Program-made: the position numbers and the translations under genes
The notes under the pieces: model-generated
Databases searched by the model: none
The model's input: the letters and a program-made list of their open reading frames with translations, nothing else
Told to the model about the DNA's origin: nothing
Part shown: positions 1-11,779 of the stretch, piece after piece
Position numbering within the stretch: position 1 is the first letter of the stretch
Layout: every line of letters starts with the position of its first letter
Source of the DNA: Diplosphaera chodatii
Lineage: Eukaryota > Chlorophyta > Trebouxiophyceae > Prasiolales > Stichococcaceae
NCBI GenBank assembly: GCA_032358165.1
Contig: JAALGY010000063.1
Span: 558,001-622,000, forward strand
Length of the DNA: 64,000 nt
Reading direction: 5' to 3'

Positions 1-1686
1 ACCTGCGGGTGCGGTGCTTCGCGTGCCCCGCGTTCCTGCTGTACAATGTGGGCACCGGCAACTTCCGGGGCCGCAAAGACACCCGCACGCCGCTGCTGGC
101 GTACCTGGCCAACAACATCACCTACGTGGTGCTGGTGAGCTGCGGCGCATGCACAGGAAGCTGGCTGCGGACCCAGCTTGCTGAGCCTTTGCAGCACGCA
201 GAGGTTGGCTCCTGCATACACCTACATATGCTCATTCTGTGCAGGAGCTGCTCTTTGTTTTCGGGCTCAATTGGGGCGTGATGGGCGCGGCGCTGGCGCC
301 GGCGATCGGGCAGTATGTGGGGCTGGCCGTGATGGTGGGGCTGCTGGTGCGGGAAAAGGCGCTGTTCGCCGGTGACCTGGGCCATGTGCCCACCCTGCAG
401 GAAGTCACGCCCTTGCTGAAGGTGCGCCTCCTGTTCTGCGTCATTCTAGCCGCACGGCCAAAATGATCATAGCTGGGCATGCGCACAGGCTCCTGGCTGT
501 ACGCTGCCGCGTGCGCCCCAGTACACACCAGACCACACTGACGTGCGCGTCCACCCTGCACGCGAGCAGAAGGGGCTGCCGCTGGGCGCGGTGAACCTGC
601 TGGTGCTGCCGGTGGTGGTGGGCTGCACCAGCCTGGTGACCGCGCTGGGCGTGACGGCGCTCGCGGCGCACACCATCATCAAGCAGGTCTGGGACTTCTG
701 GACGCAGGTGTCCCAGTGCCTCAACATCGCCGCCAACTCCATGGTGGCCTCCGCGCTGGGCGAGGTGCGCCGCCCCCCCGACCCCCCCCTGCTCCCACGC
801 ACCTGCCACCAGCACTCGACTGGCGGCACGGCCACTTCGGGTCCAGCAACAGGCTGTCAGCACTGCAGGTGCCATGTGATGCTTGCAGTGGTTACCACGA
901 TATGTTGCGACTGATGCCGCTGCAGAAAGACCTGTCGACGGCGCGGGATGTGCTGCTGCGCATCCTGCTGATGGGCTTTGCCCCCGGCGTGGCGCTGGGC
1001 GCAGCGTTCCTGGTGGCGCAGTCCACCATCCCAGCAGTCTTCACGCAGGACCCCGGCGTCATCAGTGCCGTCACGCACGTTGTACCGCTGCTGGCACTTG
1101 CCATGGTACGCTATGCATGCATTGGTGACTGATCTGACCATGTCGCTGAGACAGTCGTTCTGGTTTGAGACCTGCATTGGCTTGGAGTAGCTGCAGTGTT
1201 GCGCTCGTGATGCGTTGCAGTCAGCTGAGCTCATGTTTATATGCACTTGCAGCCGCTGATACCGGTGGCCACCGTTCTGGAGGGTGCGCTGCTGGGCGCC
1301 GTGGACACCAGCTACATTGCCAAACGCACGGGGCTGGGCATCGCCATCGCCCTGGCCGTAATCTATGGTACGTCGGTCTGCTACGTGCCCTGCCTGCAGC
1401 CTCAGCCGCGCAGCTGAACATCTCAGAGTCGCGTGCAAACATGCAGTGTAGTACCCTACCCTGCACATCTGATCACGTTTGCCAGTGCACTGTCCTGTTC
1501 CCTGTCGCAGGCAGCCAGAGCGTACTGCACATGGGGCTGCTGGGCATCTGGGCAGGCCTGGCCAGCTTCCTGACCAGCAACACAGTGTGCGACACACTGC
1601 GGCTTATGTCCTCAGGGTCACCGCTGCCCGTTGCAATCGTGCCTGGCATTCCCGATCCATCCGTCTCCAGCGAAGATTCAGATTGA
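1..1686 (+). CDS. MATE family efflux transporter, 3' part (5' end outside window)
   Basis: Six exons can be joined: about 1-133, 242-420, 571-762, 925-1106, 1251-1367 and 1511-1686, all with GT...AG introns. The first exon encodes FRGRKDTRTPLLAYLANN, the diagnostic motif of plant DinF-like MATE carriers, and the third encodes LGVTALAAHTIIKQVWDF, also typical of the family. Further hydrophobic membrane segments follow, and the protein ends SEDSD then TGA. MATE proteins exchange cations or organic acids across membranes. The closest plant relatives are the DETOXIFICATION 44-46 type, usually in the plastid envelope, but the transit peptide lies outside the window so location is inferred. The substrate cannot be read from the sequence. 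A TGTAA lies about 15 nt after the stop and could be the algal polyadenylation signal. Confidence 0.9.
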
Positions 1687-1738
1687 ATGAATGTGGCTTG
1701 TAATTGATTTGGCTGCTGTTGCTCTGACGAGCGAAGTA

Positions 1739-2326
1739 TCACAGACCAGCCAACTCGAATGTTGTGAGCAAAGAAAAGTGAAAACCTCCACTGGTCTTGC
1801 TACTATACATGCTGCAAATAAGCACATCTGCATGGCTTGGTATATACAATGCACCAGTGCGTGCCTGAGGAAGCGCTCCTCCACCGACAAACAGCTGGCA
1901 AGCTGTCACTGTCATATGCGCAGTTTGTGTGGTCGGTACGGTGCAGCTGACCGAACTACTGGCACGCGCCACAAGTCTCTTGACACGACGCCCGAACATA
2001 CCCTGCTGGCAGATGATGCAACGTCTCAGCAGGTCACCGCCACCATCTGCAACTATCAAGCATAGTGTATACCAGAGATCATGCCCCGCACCTGTGCTGC
2101 ACATGCCGCTGTCCTTGTAACCCTGACAGATCTGCTCGCTCATGCGGTCTGCACAGTCGTCGACTTCAGGGTCGGTCGGTGACTCCTCGGTGTACCCGAT
2201 GAGCATGTCTGCGCAGGCGGTTGCCATGGTTGGGCGGCACCGTGCAGACAGCAGCACTGCTAGAAGTATGACGAGGAGCCACCGTTGCCTATTGCCCGGC
2301 ATGTATGCTCCAGAGACAAAAGGCAT
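1739..2326 (-). CDS. Hypothetical small secreted cysteine-containing protein
   Basis: An open frame on the minus strand starts at an ATG at 2324-2326. It opens with a hydrophobic stretch, RWLLVILLAVLLSAR, that looks like a signal peptide or anchor, followed by a short acidic segment with regularly spaced cysteines (around CADML, CADRM, QIC and GMC). The first ~85 residues look protein-like. The rest of the frame down to 1739 is less convincing and may contain introns, for example a possible donor after residue ~80. No family was recognised. The gene would be convergent with the MATE gene and divergent from the carotenoid dioxygenase. It could also be a chance ORF. Confidence 0.35.
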   Translation of the reverse strand: MPFVSGAYMPGNRQRWLLVILLAVLLSARCRPTMATACADMLIGYTEESPTDPEVDDCADRMSEQICQGYKDSGMCSTGAGHDLWYTLCLIVADGGGDLLRRCIICQQGMFGRRVKRLVARASSSVSCTVPTTQTAHMTVTACQLFVGGGALPQARTGALYIPSHADVLICSMYSSKTSGGFHFSLLTTFELAGL

Positions 2327-2873
2327 GTTGATCAACAGGATTTAGACGCATCGCCTCCGCGTTGTGGCCTGCACCCGTTATGTACCAGCCTGATCTGAGC
2401 AGTCACCCGTGATCAAGAACGAGACCGAAACAACAAATTGCCGGTGTAGTATCGTTTCAATGCAGCTAAGGCAATGCAGAATGCAGTCTGGATGCGGGGG
2501 AGTGCTATACAGGAGATGTGCTGATGTGCACGATCCGATGATGGCACCCCGCAACAACCCCATCCAGCTTCTCAACAGCAGCCAGTTCGAGGACACGCGA
2601 AGCAACTCATTGGCCCACAGGCCCCGCTGACAGGCGTTGTCCGTTGTTTGGCGATATAATTCATCGACGCTGCTGAACTTTTTCTCACAACATCTGTAAC
2701 ATTCTCGAGGCTAAGTGCTGGCTTCCCGCATCTTGCCGAGTGGGTCGCAGAGTCAGCGTCAGCCAACATTACACAATCTGAGCTTGGTCTCTTGTCGAGC
2801 CCTTGTTGACGCGCTCCTGCGTCAGCGTCTCTCCGCAGGGACTTGGGTGCGTGTGTGCGCACCCCTATCACAT

Positions 2874-5800
2874 ATGGTGCTGCTCAGCACGCCCAAGAGT
2901 GGCGGCATCGCCGCAGCGCCATCCGCCACCGTTTCCAACCTTGTGACAGCGAGCAGCATCCTCGGATTGCTGTTCGTGCTTCGCACTTGGGCCTTTCACA
3001 TCTTGGACGTGGCTTTGGCGTGGTGCCGCGGTCTGCCGGCCTTGCGCGAGAAGAATGTGTACCTCCAAGGCGCGCCTCAACATCGTCATGTAGCCCGTGC
3101 ATGTCGCCGTGACTATCACTGTGGCTGTTGCACTCTGAAAGATGTCACTTCGCTGCAGGTCTGTACGCGCCCACGCATGAAGAGCACTTCGACAGCGAGT
3201 TGCCTGTGCACGGTGACATGCCGCCGTCCATGAACGGCGTGTATGTGCGCGTCGGCCCGGTGCGCTTGTGGGCTGCATGTACTACTGTAAGGACGTTGCA
3301 GGTGTGCTGCTACATTGAACCCTGCAATGACGCATTTCTACAACCTGCAGAACCCATATCACCGGCCCATTGGCAATTATCACTGGTGAGTGCTGTGACC
3401 TGGTTGACTTTCCGCGGCAACAAATCCGATTGACCCTTTCTGCATGAAACCTCATCTTACAACATCACGTCATACATGCACTGACGTAGTTGCCATTGAT
3501 GCAGGTTTGACGGTAAGCTGTGGGAAATGCTCTGCGTTGCTCAGTATGGCACATCACGACGACGATCATTGCATGGCAGCTGCAGCGTGAGTGCCCTGCA
3601 ACAGCTGGGTAGCACACTGCAGCAGCATATTGTTGATGGTCATCCTGCCGCACTGCGCCCAGGTGATGGCATGACGCACGCTGTGCGCATCAAGGGTGGC
3701 AAGGCAACCTACAACAACCGCTATGTTCAGACGCACCGCCTGCAGACTGAGAAGGCTGCCGGCTTTCCGGTGTATGAGAAGGTGCTTCCGCATTGCTTGC
3801 ACACCATGCCGGTTCACAGAGCTGAGCATCGAAAACCCGGTGACGCATGACCCGGCACTTACCATTTTCCGCTGCGAATGTGCTGCCTGGCGAACTGCCA
3901 TGTTGCTTGCCGAACAGATCGGCGACTGCGCGGGCGCGGGCTACCTGCTGCAGATGACGCTGCAGAAACTCAAGTGCAAGCTTGGCGTCATTGACACATC
4001 GGTGCGACAGCAATATCCTGATCGTAAACAGTCGGGCAAACCTGCATCCAACACACTTGATGCATCGAATCTTGGCCACGATCTGATGCATGTGCATGGT
4101 CTTGTTCTGCAGAAAGGTGCCTCGCATGCGGTGAGTCGCAGTATGTGCTAACCTGCATTGTTCTGTGCTGGCATCACTGCTTCCTCGGATGTGTCCCTCA
4201 CCTGTCCTGAATCCTGGACACTGAAGGGTGTGTGGCTATGCAGAACACTGCAATGGTGTTCCACGCCAAGCGGCTGCTGACGCTGGAGGAAGGCGACATG
4301 CCGTGAGTTGCTGCTCCTGCTTGTCTCAGACATATGTGCATACACAAGCAGATATTCTTGGCAGCTTGAATCGCATTATTGCGAGAGGTGTGCCTTGCAC
4401 CTAACATGACGACGCAAATGTTGCCATGCAGGTATGCGCTGCGTGTGCTGTGCAACGGTGTCGTCGAGACGCTGGGTCGTGTAGATTTTGACGGCAAACT
4501 AAACCATGCCTTCACAGCCCACCCTAAAAAGGACCCCGTCACAGGTGAACACTTAGATCACTATGTGTCATGAATCGAGTGGGATCCCACAGACGTGCTG
4601 TGCTTGGCGGGTGCAGTCCTGCGCCAGCTGGAACAGTTGCTGGCACAGAACCTGGTATCTCCCTTGGTAGTATCTGAAGGGCGGCAATGAATCATTGTAG
4701 GCGTCCCATAGCTTGTCCTGAGTAGCAACCTTGTGCATGTAGGCGAGCTGTTTGCCTTTGGCTACAACGTCGGCAAGCAGCCACACTGCACCTACTGCGT
4801 CATCGATGCTAAGGGCAACCTGGTGTCTGATGTGCCAGTGCACCTGCCCAAGTGAGGGGTTGACTCTTCTGCTTGACAGCAACAGTGTGCGTCATATGGT
4901 CAGCGGTCAGCTCGCATGGAGCTGTGTGCTGTCATTCTCAAGATTCTTCTCATTCTGGAGCAACCCACAAGTCCCACAGCAATGCTTATCTTGCAGGCCG
5001 ATCATGATGCACGACTGTGCAATGACAGAGGAGTTCTTCATCCTGCTGGACATGCCGCTGTGTTTTGAGCCAGAGGTGCGCCACGCGGGTAGTCATGCCC
5101 CCCGGCGTGTGATGCGCTGTGTGAAACCTATATGAGCTTACCTTGTCCAGGCATCCCAACACCGCAGGACGCACTGCAGCAACTTTACGTGCTCCTCTTC
5201 ACAACATGCAGAGGATTGTGAAGGAGGGCAGCCTGCCTTTCCACTTCGACAAATCACGCAAGTCTCGCTTTGGCTTGATGCCGCGCTACGCCACCAACGA
5301 GGATGCCATCAAATGGTGTGTGAACGTCGTCGAGTTGATCCATCGGCGTTACAGCAACTGCCGATGTTGCTATGCATAGTTGCAGGCAACCTGAACGTTG
5401 TCCTGGCTGCAAGCTCTGCAGGTTCGAGCTGCCAGCAATGGTGATCTTCCACACAGCCAATGCCTGGCAGGAGGGCGACATCGTCAAGCTTGCGGCGTGC
5501 ACCTTCGACGAGGTGCATCCTGCGTGGATCTGCTACTGTGCGGCTGTAAGCTAGGCTACAAGCAGGCGCTTGTTGCCACAAACAAATGTGCTGCGGCAGC
5601 TTCATTAAATGCTCTGCTTGTGGAGGGTCCTTCCCACTACGACCGCAGAGACACCCATTGTGCCATCAGGCACGGGCAGCTTTCCTGCTGAGCGTGTTGC
5701 CCGAGTCTGCTGCTGCATGTTGTTGCAGTTCGAGCTGGACATCGGCGCCGGCCACTTCCGCACGCCGGGCCATATGCCACGCCTGCACCTGATGACCTTC

Positions 5801-6851
5801 AACCTGACGACCGGCGAGGCGACGCGCACCCGCGTCCATTCCACAGTCGGCGACTTTCCGCAGTCGCCTGGCCACCTACTTGGTGTGCTACTCCTATATG
5901 GCATCTCTGGGTTCATGAGTTTGTTGAGCCTCTGACAGTGCAAAGCTGCTCTGCACACATGCTTTGCATCTCATGTATGCATCTCACGTATAAGGTTTGA
6001 AGCGAGCTCTTGGTAACATGTGCAGGCCGGAAGACACGCTATGCATACCTGGCCAAAATGCCTGAACAGTCCACAGCGCCTGGCTTCACGGGCGTCACAA
6101 AGCTTGATCTCCAGGCCAACAGCGAGGTCCGTCTGTCGCGCTCGAACTCATGGGTGGTGCATCCGACACACCCGTTCATGCGATTACCTGGCCAGAGCTT
6201 TCCTGACAAGCTGAGGAGTCCAGCTGCTGTGCGTTGTACATGAGCATGCTGACATGTCAGCTGCCAAGCTCGATGACAAGTGTTGTATCACTACGTTTTA
6301 TCAGGCAGAGGCGCTGGTGGGCCAGATCGAGTACCCCGCCAAGGTGCAGGGCGGCGAGGCTTTCTTTGTCGTCAAGGACGCCGAGAATGGCAAGAAGCAA
6401 GGTAAGCGAGCGTGTGTAAGATGTTGCGACACAGTACCTCTTGCATTGGACAAGGTTCGTGTCGACCATCGGTGCTAGTTGAGCTAGTCTTCCCAGGTAC
6501 TTATCTGGCTTCAGTCGCAAATGACGCTGACTTTAGCATGTGCAGCCGAGGATGCGGGCTACCTGGTGACATATCTGACGCACGAGGACACTGGCGAGAC
6601 GCAGCTGGCAGTATTTGACGCTGCCACGATGGACTCGAAGCCACTTGCGACGGTGCCCATCCCACATCGCGTGCCTGCCGGTTTCCATGGCCTGCACATC
6701 AAGGTGAGCAGCAAATACAGTGCCCTGCCTGCTGTCAGGATGTTTTCAGAGACGATTCCAGGACCTAGGTGTATCCAATTGTGCAGAGCTGTGCCAATGA
6801 ACGTCACTCGTGTCCTTGTAGGAAGCTGAACTGCAGACGCAAGACATGTAG
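2874..6851 (+). CDS. Carotenoid cleavage dioxygenase (CCD/NCED/RPE65 family)
   Basis: About 16 short exons join to a full-length carotenoid oxygenase, a seven-bladed propeller iron enzyme that cleaves carotenoids or apocarotenoids. Four iron-ligand histidine contexts are visible in order: AHPKKDPVTGE (~4517-4545), MMHDCAMTEEF (~5003), FHTANAWQ (~5449) and GFHGLHIK (~6681). Other family motifs are NGVYVRVGPNPYHRPIGNYH, GDGMTHAVRIKGGKATYNNR and GRKTRYAYLAKMPEQ. The chosen ATG at 2874 begins an N-terminus with a hydrophobic stretch (SSILGLLFVLRTWAFHILDV), suggesting membrane association rather than a classic transit peptide. The last exon encodes EAELQTQDM then TAG. The first intron (3070-3158) probably starts with GC, though a weak GT donor further on is possible. 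The exact substrate (CCD1, NCED or apocarotenoid type) cannot be assigned. Confidence 0.92.
3505..3512 (+). other. 8-nt coding microexon inside the CCD gene
   Basis: The preceding exon (3351-3385) ends in TATCACTG before a GTGAGT donor. The next downstream exon begins at 3663 with GTGATGGCATG. The eight bases GTTTGACG at 3505-3512 are flanked by an AG at 3503-3504 and GTAAGC at 3513. Inserting them restores the invariant HWFDGDGM stretch of carotenoid oxygenases (W, F, D and part of G). Without them the frame is broken and the motif is lost. Confidence 0.85.
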
Positions 6852-7918
6852 AAGCCTGTTGTGTTTCTGCGGGAGTGGCTCGGACTTGTCAGCAGATGAG
6901 GGCAGTCAAGATGTCGGTTGCTGCACCGCACGGTTTCAGGAGGGCTGCAGAGGAGACGAGCAGTGGAGAACTGGAGCACAAGGCACTAGGCCTGGGGTCC
7001 ATTTGTTGATGTGAGAGTTGATAGATTCATCACGGAACCGAGGGAACTGAAACACCGCTAGCAGGAGAACCTGTGAGGATTTGTTTGTTTCTCATCCGAG
7101 GTTTTTCTATTGCTCTGTATATGTGCAGCCGACCGAGAGCACGAGTGTCGACCGTTGCTGGTATCGTGTCAGTTTGTTCACACGCATGGTGCTCATTCGA
7201 CAAGTTTTGACTACGGTGGTAAGCATCACAAGCATACATGAGTCAATTACGGTGCGTGATTTGCTTGGGCTTGCTTGCTTTCAAGCTGACTCCATCTGAC
7301 TCCAGCCACAATCGCTGCAACCCTGCACGTCAACGATGTGATAGCAATAATGTTCAACCGTCGTGGAGTAGTCGGCGTCAGTGATAAGAACATCTTCGGT
7401 GCCTCCTGAGGTGCTTGGCGTCAACCCTCCTGGATTGGCTCAGTAGAGAACATTGTTTCCGGCGTGGCGGCGTGGGAATCTGGTGCTCACGCACATGTAT
7501 CCGAATCCCAGCAAAGCTGCAAAACAATGTGAACTGCAGCCGCTCACCGAATTGTGTTTGCAACTGACCTTTCTGCCACAACATCGACTCTGGGCGTTTG
7601 GGGTCCGTGGACAGCAACGCACCCCTCTTCAGGCAGTGTCCACACCTTTGCTGCCTGCCTGTGCATACTCTGCAGAGCATACAAGCCTGATTGTTGCTGA
7701 TCAGATCAGCTTTGTAGTTGATCCACTGCTGGACTACTAGCCAGAGCTGCAGCAACAGCGCGGTCACCGGTGGCAGCGCAGTTGCTGCCAGTTGCTGGCA
7801 GCAAAGGTTGCCAATCAGTTGCGCAAGTTTATGAGCAAGGCACACTTGTCGCCAGCTGTACTGGCAGCATGACCAGGTGACGCACCGCTCGGCCAGCTGC
7901 TGTCGGGCAAGGACAGCC
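6852..7918. other. Intergenic: CCD 3' flank and SNRNP40 promoter/5' leader
   Basis: No coding exon was recognised in these ~1.07 kb. Open frames here, including a 280-codon minus-strand frame that runs on into the SNRNP40 exons, show no family motif or splice logic. The region should hold the CCD 3' UTR and the SNRNP40 promoter; no TATA-like element stands out. Confidence 0.5.
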
Positions 7919-9888
7919 ATGACTAGCGAGATCGTTCCCAGCAACAAGCGGCAGTCATCACCTCCAGCAGCAAACGGCGCTCTGGTCGCCAAGCGACAGC
8001 GGACAGATGGCGATGTCAGCATTTCAGAGCAGGTTGGTCTTGTAGCCGACCGCCGGCATGGTGTATAGTGCGGAAGCACCACGTTTAGCATGTCATAAGC
8101 ATGTGCTGCCGCTGAAGTGATGTGAATGCTACTGTTTCTTGATCTGCAGCCCATCAAACGCACCTCTTCGCTGCGGGCTCCCATCATGCTTCTGACAGGA
8201 CACTCTTCTGAAGTGTTCACGCTGAAGTTCAGCCCGTCCGGGAACCTCCTTGCATGTGAGTAGGAAATCTGCTGCGCCCGCTGCGATGTGAAGCGGACAG
8301 CGGACGAGCCTGCAAGTTTCGAGCAATTGACTGACCCGAGTCATTCTGGAACCTGCAGCGGGCTCGCACGACAAGCATGTGCTCTTGTGGAACACATATG
8401 GTGACTGCGAGAACTTCATGGTCCTCAAAGGTGAGGATATCCCGGAATGCTGCTGACGATGGCAATTTGGCAGCAATAGTTTGATGGCAGGTTGTGCTGC
8501 GAGGCCATGCGCTTCGGGCTGGCTTACACTGATCAATCACGTGCAGGCCATAAAAACGCTGTGGTGGAGCTGCACTGGACGTCTGATGGCGAGCGCATTG
8601 TGACTGCCTCGCCTGACAAGTCTGTGCGTGCATGGGATGTGAGCAGCGGGCAGCAGGTTAAGAAGATGGCAGAGCACGACAGCTTCGTCAACTCGTGCTG
8701 CCCGCTGCGGCGCGGGCCTCCACTGCTGGTCAGCGGCTCAGATGATGGCACAGCAAAGGTGAGCGTGGTCACGACGAAGCAAACGGTGCTGGCGGCTGAC
8801 AGGAAGCAGCACCTACTTGGCTGTGCTGCAAGGTGCACGGGTTGGCTCCACGCCAAGCCGTAAATTCTGCCAGCCTGCCGATTGTCTTGCAGGTTTGGGA
8901 CATGCGGGTCAAGCGCTCGGTGCAGACATTGCCAGAGAAGTACCAGGTTTGCGCGGTGGCCTTTGCAGACGCTGGCGACCAGGTGAGCAAGCGGCTCTGT
9001 CTTGCCTGCGATTGTGCGCGCGCGCCAGGGTGCTCGTGCCCCCCGGCGCACCCCTCATGTGACATGCCGCCGCGAGCCTCGCAGGTGTACACGGGCGGCA
9101 TCGACAACACCATCAAGGTGTGGGACCTGCGGAAGGAGGAGGTCTCCTTCACGCTGGAGGGCCACGGCGACACCATCACCGGCATGCGTGCGGCTTTTTC
9201 CAGCACCTTCAGCTCGGTTTTGGGTCAAGTGCCCTGTGAACAGGTGGGTATACGACTCTCACATCAGGAGTGGTCATCAGTCATGTGTATGTTGGCCCCT
9301 TACCTGCTCAGGTGTCAGCCCAGACGGCAATCATCTGCTGACAAACTCCATGGACAACACGCTGCGCGTGTGGGATGTGAGGCCCTATGCCACAGCAAAC
9401 CGATGCACTAAGGTGAGCCGCAGTAATCAAATTGCTCTGATGTCGGTTCTCCAGCCTTCATTGATTTGCAGCAGGAGCTTGCTTGCCTCATTGGGACATC
9501 GGACACTGCAGGTGTTCACCGGGCACCAGCATACATTTGAAAAGAATCTACTCAAGTGTGACTGGTCGGCAGACGGCAAAAAGGTGTGTGGCACTGTGTC
9601 GCTGTCATCAACCATGCGGAAGTATCAAAGTTGGCGTGTAGGGACAGTGGATGTTGCTGTCTGCGGTTGCCACAGTACGAATACACACACATGCCTCGGG
9701 CCGTGCAGGTCACAGCAGGGAGCGGGGACAAGATGGTGTATGTCTGGGATATGGCGTCAAGGCATCTGCTGTACAAGCTGCCGGGGCACACGGGGTCGGT
9801 CAATGAGACAGTGTTCCACCCCAATGAGCCCATCATCGGGTCAGCCGCCAGTGATAAGAACATCTATCTCGGGGAGTTGACAGAGTGA
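7919..9888 (+). CDS. SNRNP40: U5 snRNP 40 kDa protein, WD40 repeat spliceosome component
   Basis: Nine exons join cleanly in phase: 7919-8032, 8150-8255, 8359-8430, 8547-8758, 8893-8982, 9085-9187, 9312-9412, 9512-9583 and 9709-9888. The product is about 350 residues, the usual length for this family. It has a short basic/polar N-terminus (PSNKRQSSPPAANGALVAKR) followed by seven WD40 repeats, with units such as MLLTGHSSEVFTLKFSP, GSHDKHVLLWNTYGDCENF, TASPDKSVRAWDVSSGQQ, SGSDDGTAKVWDMRVKRSV, TGGIDNTIKVWDLRKEEV and NSMDNTLRVWDVRPYA. The YTGGIDN and LLTNSMDNTLR segments are typical of SNRNP40 (WDR57), which sits with PRP8 in the U5 snRNP and the B/C complexes. The ending SAASDKNIYLGEL also matches the family. 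Confidence is high. Confidence 0.95.
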
Positions 9889-10091
9889 TGGCAGCGGTAG
9901 ATGGCGGCAGTGGGTGCTCAATGGTGTTTGCGGCCAGCATTGCGGACGTGTTGGTATGCCCGACAGAACGACCGTGGCAACATGCTGCATGTTGGCTGCA
10001 GTCATCCTGCAATCTGTGTACGCGATAGCGCCTGAGGTTACAGCCATGTGCCAATCAAATTGGTGGTTCCCCCACATCTGCATCGCCGCTC

Positions 10092-11714
10092 TCATGTTGA
10101 CGGCAGCGGGACTGACTTCTCTGCTGCTTCAAGCGACTGCTGTATCCGTTCTACCTTCTCCTTTCGCGCCAGCAGCTCAGCCACTGCTGCCTTGACCTCC
10201 TCATCGTCATTTGCCAGCCCCTTGCCCTCCTTGAGCTCCCTTACCGCCTTCGCCTGTTCGTCCACTGCTGCCTCTACGCAAGTCAAACCCAGATGTTCAG
10301 CCCCTGACATCATCCTGCCGTTGTCGGCTGTGCGGAAAGTGCTGCAGGTTGTCATCTGCGAACCACTGGGCTTCAGGTGTGCGCCATGTAGACTGCACAG
10401 CTCATGCAAAACATACCTGCAGGCTCCAGCTCGCCCTCGTCGACGGGCGCCCCAGGGCCGCCGCGGGTGCCGTCCTCGAACTCCCAGTGGCTGATCAGCA
10501 CCGCCTGCCCCACACGCTCGTCGGCTGGCGACTCGATGTTCCACAACACCTGGAAGCCACACAGCATTTGATATCATTTTCGTGGTGACATGCCTGCTAT
10601 GAGCATGACTGGGGCCAGCAGCGTCACTGGCGACAGCAGGTTGCCTACACGGGTTGCATGGTAATGGCCCCAGTCAGACCACCCAGTGCTGCTCGATGTC
10701 TGAGCCAGGCCAGCCCCCATCTCACCGCGTCGTGTATGCAGAAGCGCTGGCCCTTGAGCGACACCCGCCACCCAGAGTATCCGGTGGAAAACCCCTTTTG
10801 CTCCGTGTCTTCAAGGAGCGCCTGGCGCTCTGCCCTCACCTGCTTGGATTTGTCACATCTGCTGCGGTGCTGTATGCGTCAGGGTTCGTGAGCTCGTCAG
10901 TCGCCGGGTATCCTGATCATGTGCACAAAGCAATACCTTGGGGTCATCCTCGGTGCTGTCCTTGGAGGGCATGCCCACCAGCTGGTCCCAGCCTGCCTCA
11001 AACAGATCCAGCGCTGCCTGCCACACGCATCGACTTGTCCAGTCAGCACGTGTGAAGTCGCAGCGCGTACTTGGCAAATGATGGCAATGTCCTCAGAAAG
11101 GCTGTGAAGTCGATTAGCAGATGTCACCTTGTTGGCATAGGTGAAGGTCGGCTCCTCAGCTGCATCGTGCGCCAGCACTGCAAAGGGTGCCTCGAACAAC
11201 AGGCGTGCCACGTCTGCAATCTCGGGCTCGCCCTCAATGATGGGCCTGCAGGGGACACACGGCTTGCTGTAAAACTGCATGTCGCAGGCGTGTAAGGTTT
11301 GGCAGGCCAACGCATGGATTGGGCATGCGGCTCAGCGTCCTACAGCACAGACAAACAGAGTGTCGATCAGAATAATAAGGAGCCGACCTGCCAAGTTTTC
11401 GAGAGAAGTTCTCCACCAGCAGCAGGTTCTGCATGATGACATCTGTGTCTGTGTATGGCCTTTTCACTGCGCCGGCCTGTGGGATGCCAGATCCGCCACC
11501 GCCACCCTGCCCCTTCTTCTGCCCTCCTTTCTTGGCCCCCTGCACGTCAGTGATGAAGCTCCGTGCATGCTGCGATGAAGTCACCTTGGATGTACGCCCC
11601 TGTCCCTGCCGCACCTTCTTCGCTGCATGCGGTGCAAAGGGCCGCCATCTCCTACCACTGAGTCGTCCAGCGTGATCTGGTGCAAATACGCCGGTTTCAG
11701 GCGTCCATGCACTC
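10092..11714 (-). CDS. MEKHLA (PAS-like) domain protein with C-terminal WHEP-like domain
   Basis: Minus-strand exons join into a MEKHLA domain, the PAS-like fold found in bacteria and at the C-terminus of plant HD-ZIP III factors. Successive exons encode QNLLLVENFSRKLGR, PIIEGEPEIADVARLLFEAP, FAVLAHDAAEEPTFTYANK, AALDLFEAGWDQLVGMPSK, ERQALLEDTEQKGFSTGYSG, WRVSLKGQRFCIHDA and VLWNIESPADERVGQAVL. This order and spacing are characteristic. After an acidic linker the last exon encodes a helical segment (AVDEQAKAVRELKEGKGL, then EEVKAAVAELLARKEKV) that resembles a WHEP domain, the tRNA/RNA-binding helix-turn-helix of aminoacyl-tRNA synthetases. The stop is at 10092. Upstream of a Lys/Gly-rich segment (exon start 11539) an exon at about 11656-11714 appears to join in phase; the true start is unresolved. 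Function is unknown: sensing plus RNA or protein binding is an inference. Confidence 0.8.
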
Positions 11715-11779
11715 TTCAAGCTATGTAGCATGGTTTGCTCCTGTAATATGTGCACACCGACAGGCTACAGCAAAGTGTA

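Noticed and set aside
7378..8220. 280-codon minus-strand frame across the SNRNP40 start
   Set aside because: No domain or codon-level sign of coding; it overlaps verified SNRNP40 exons 1 and 2 in antisense.
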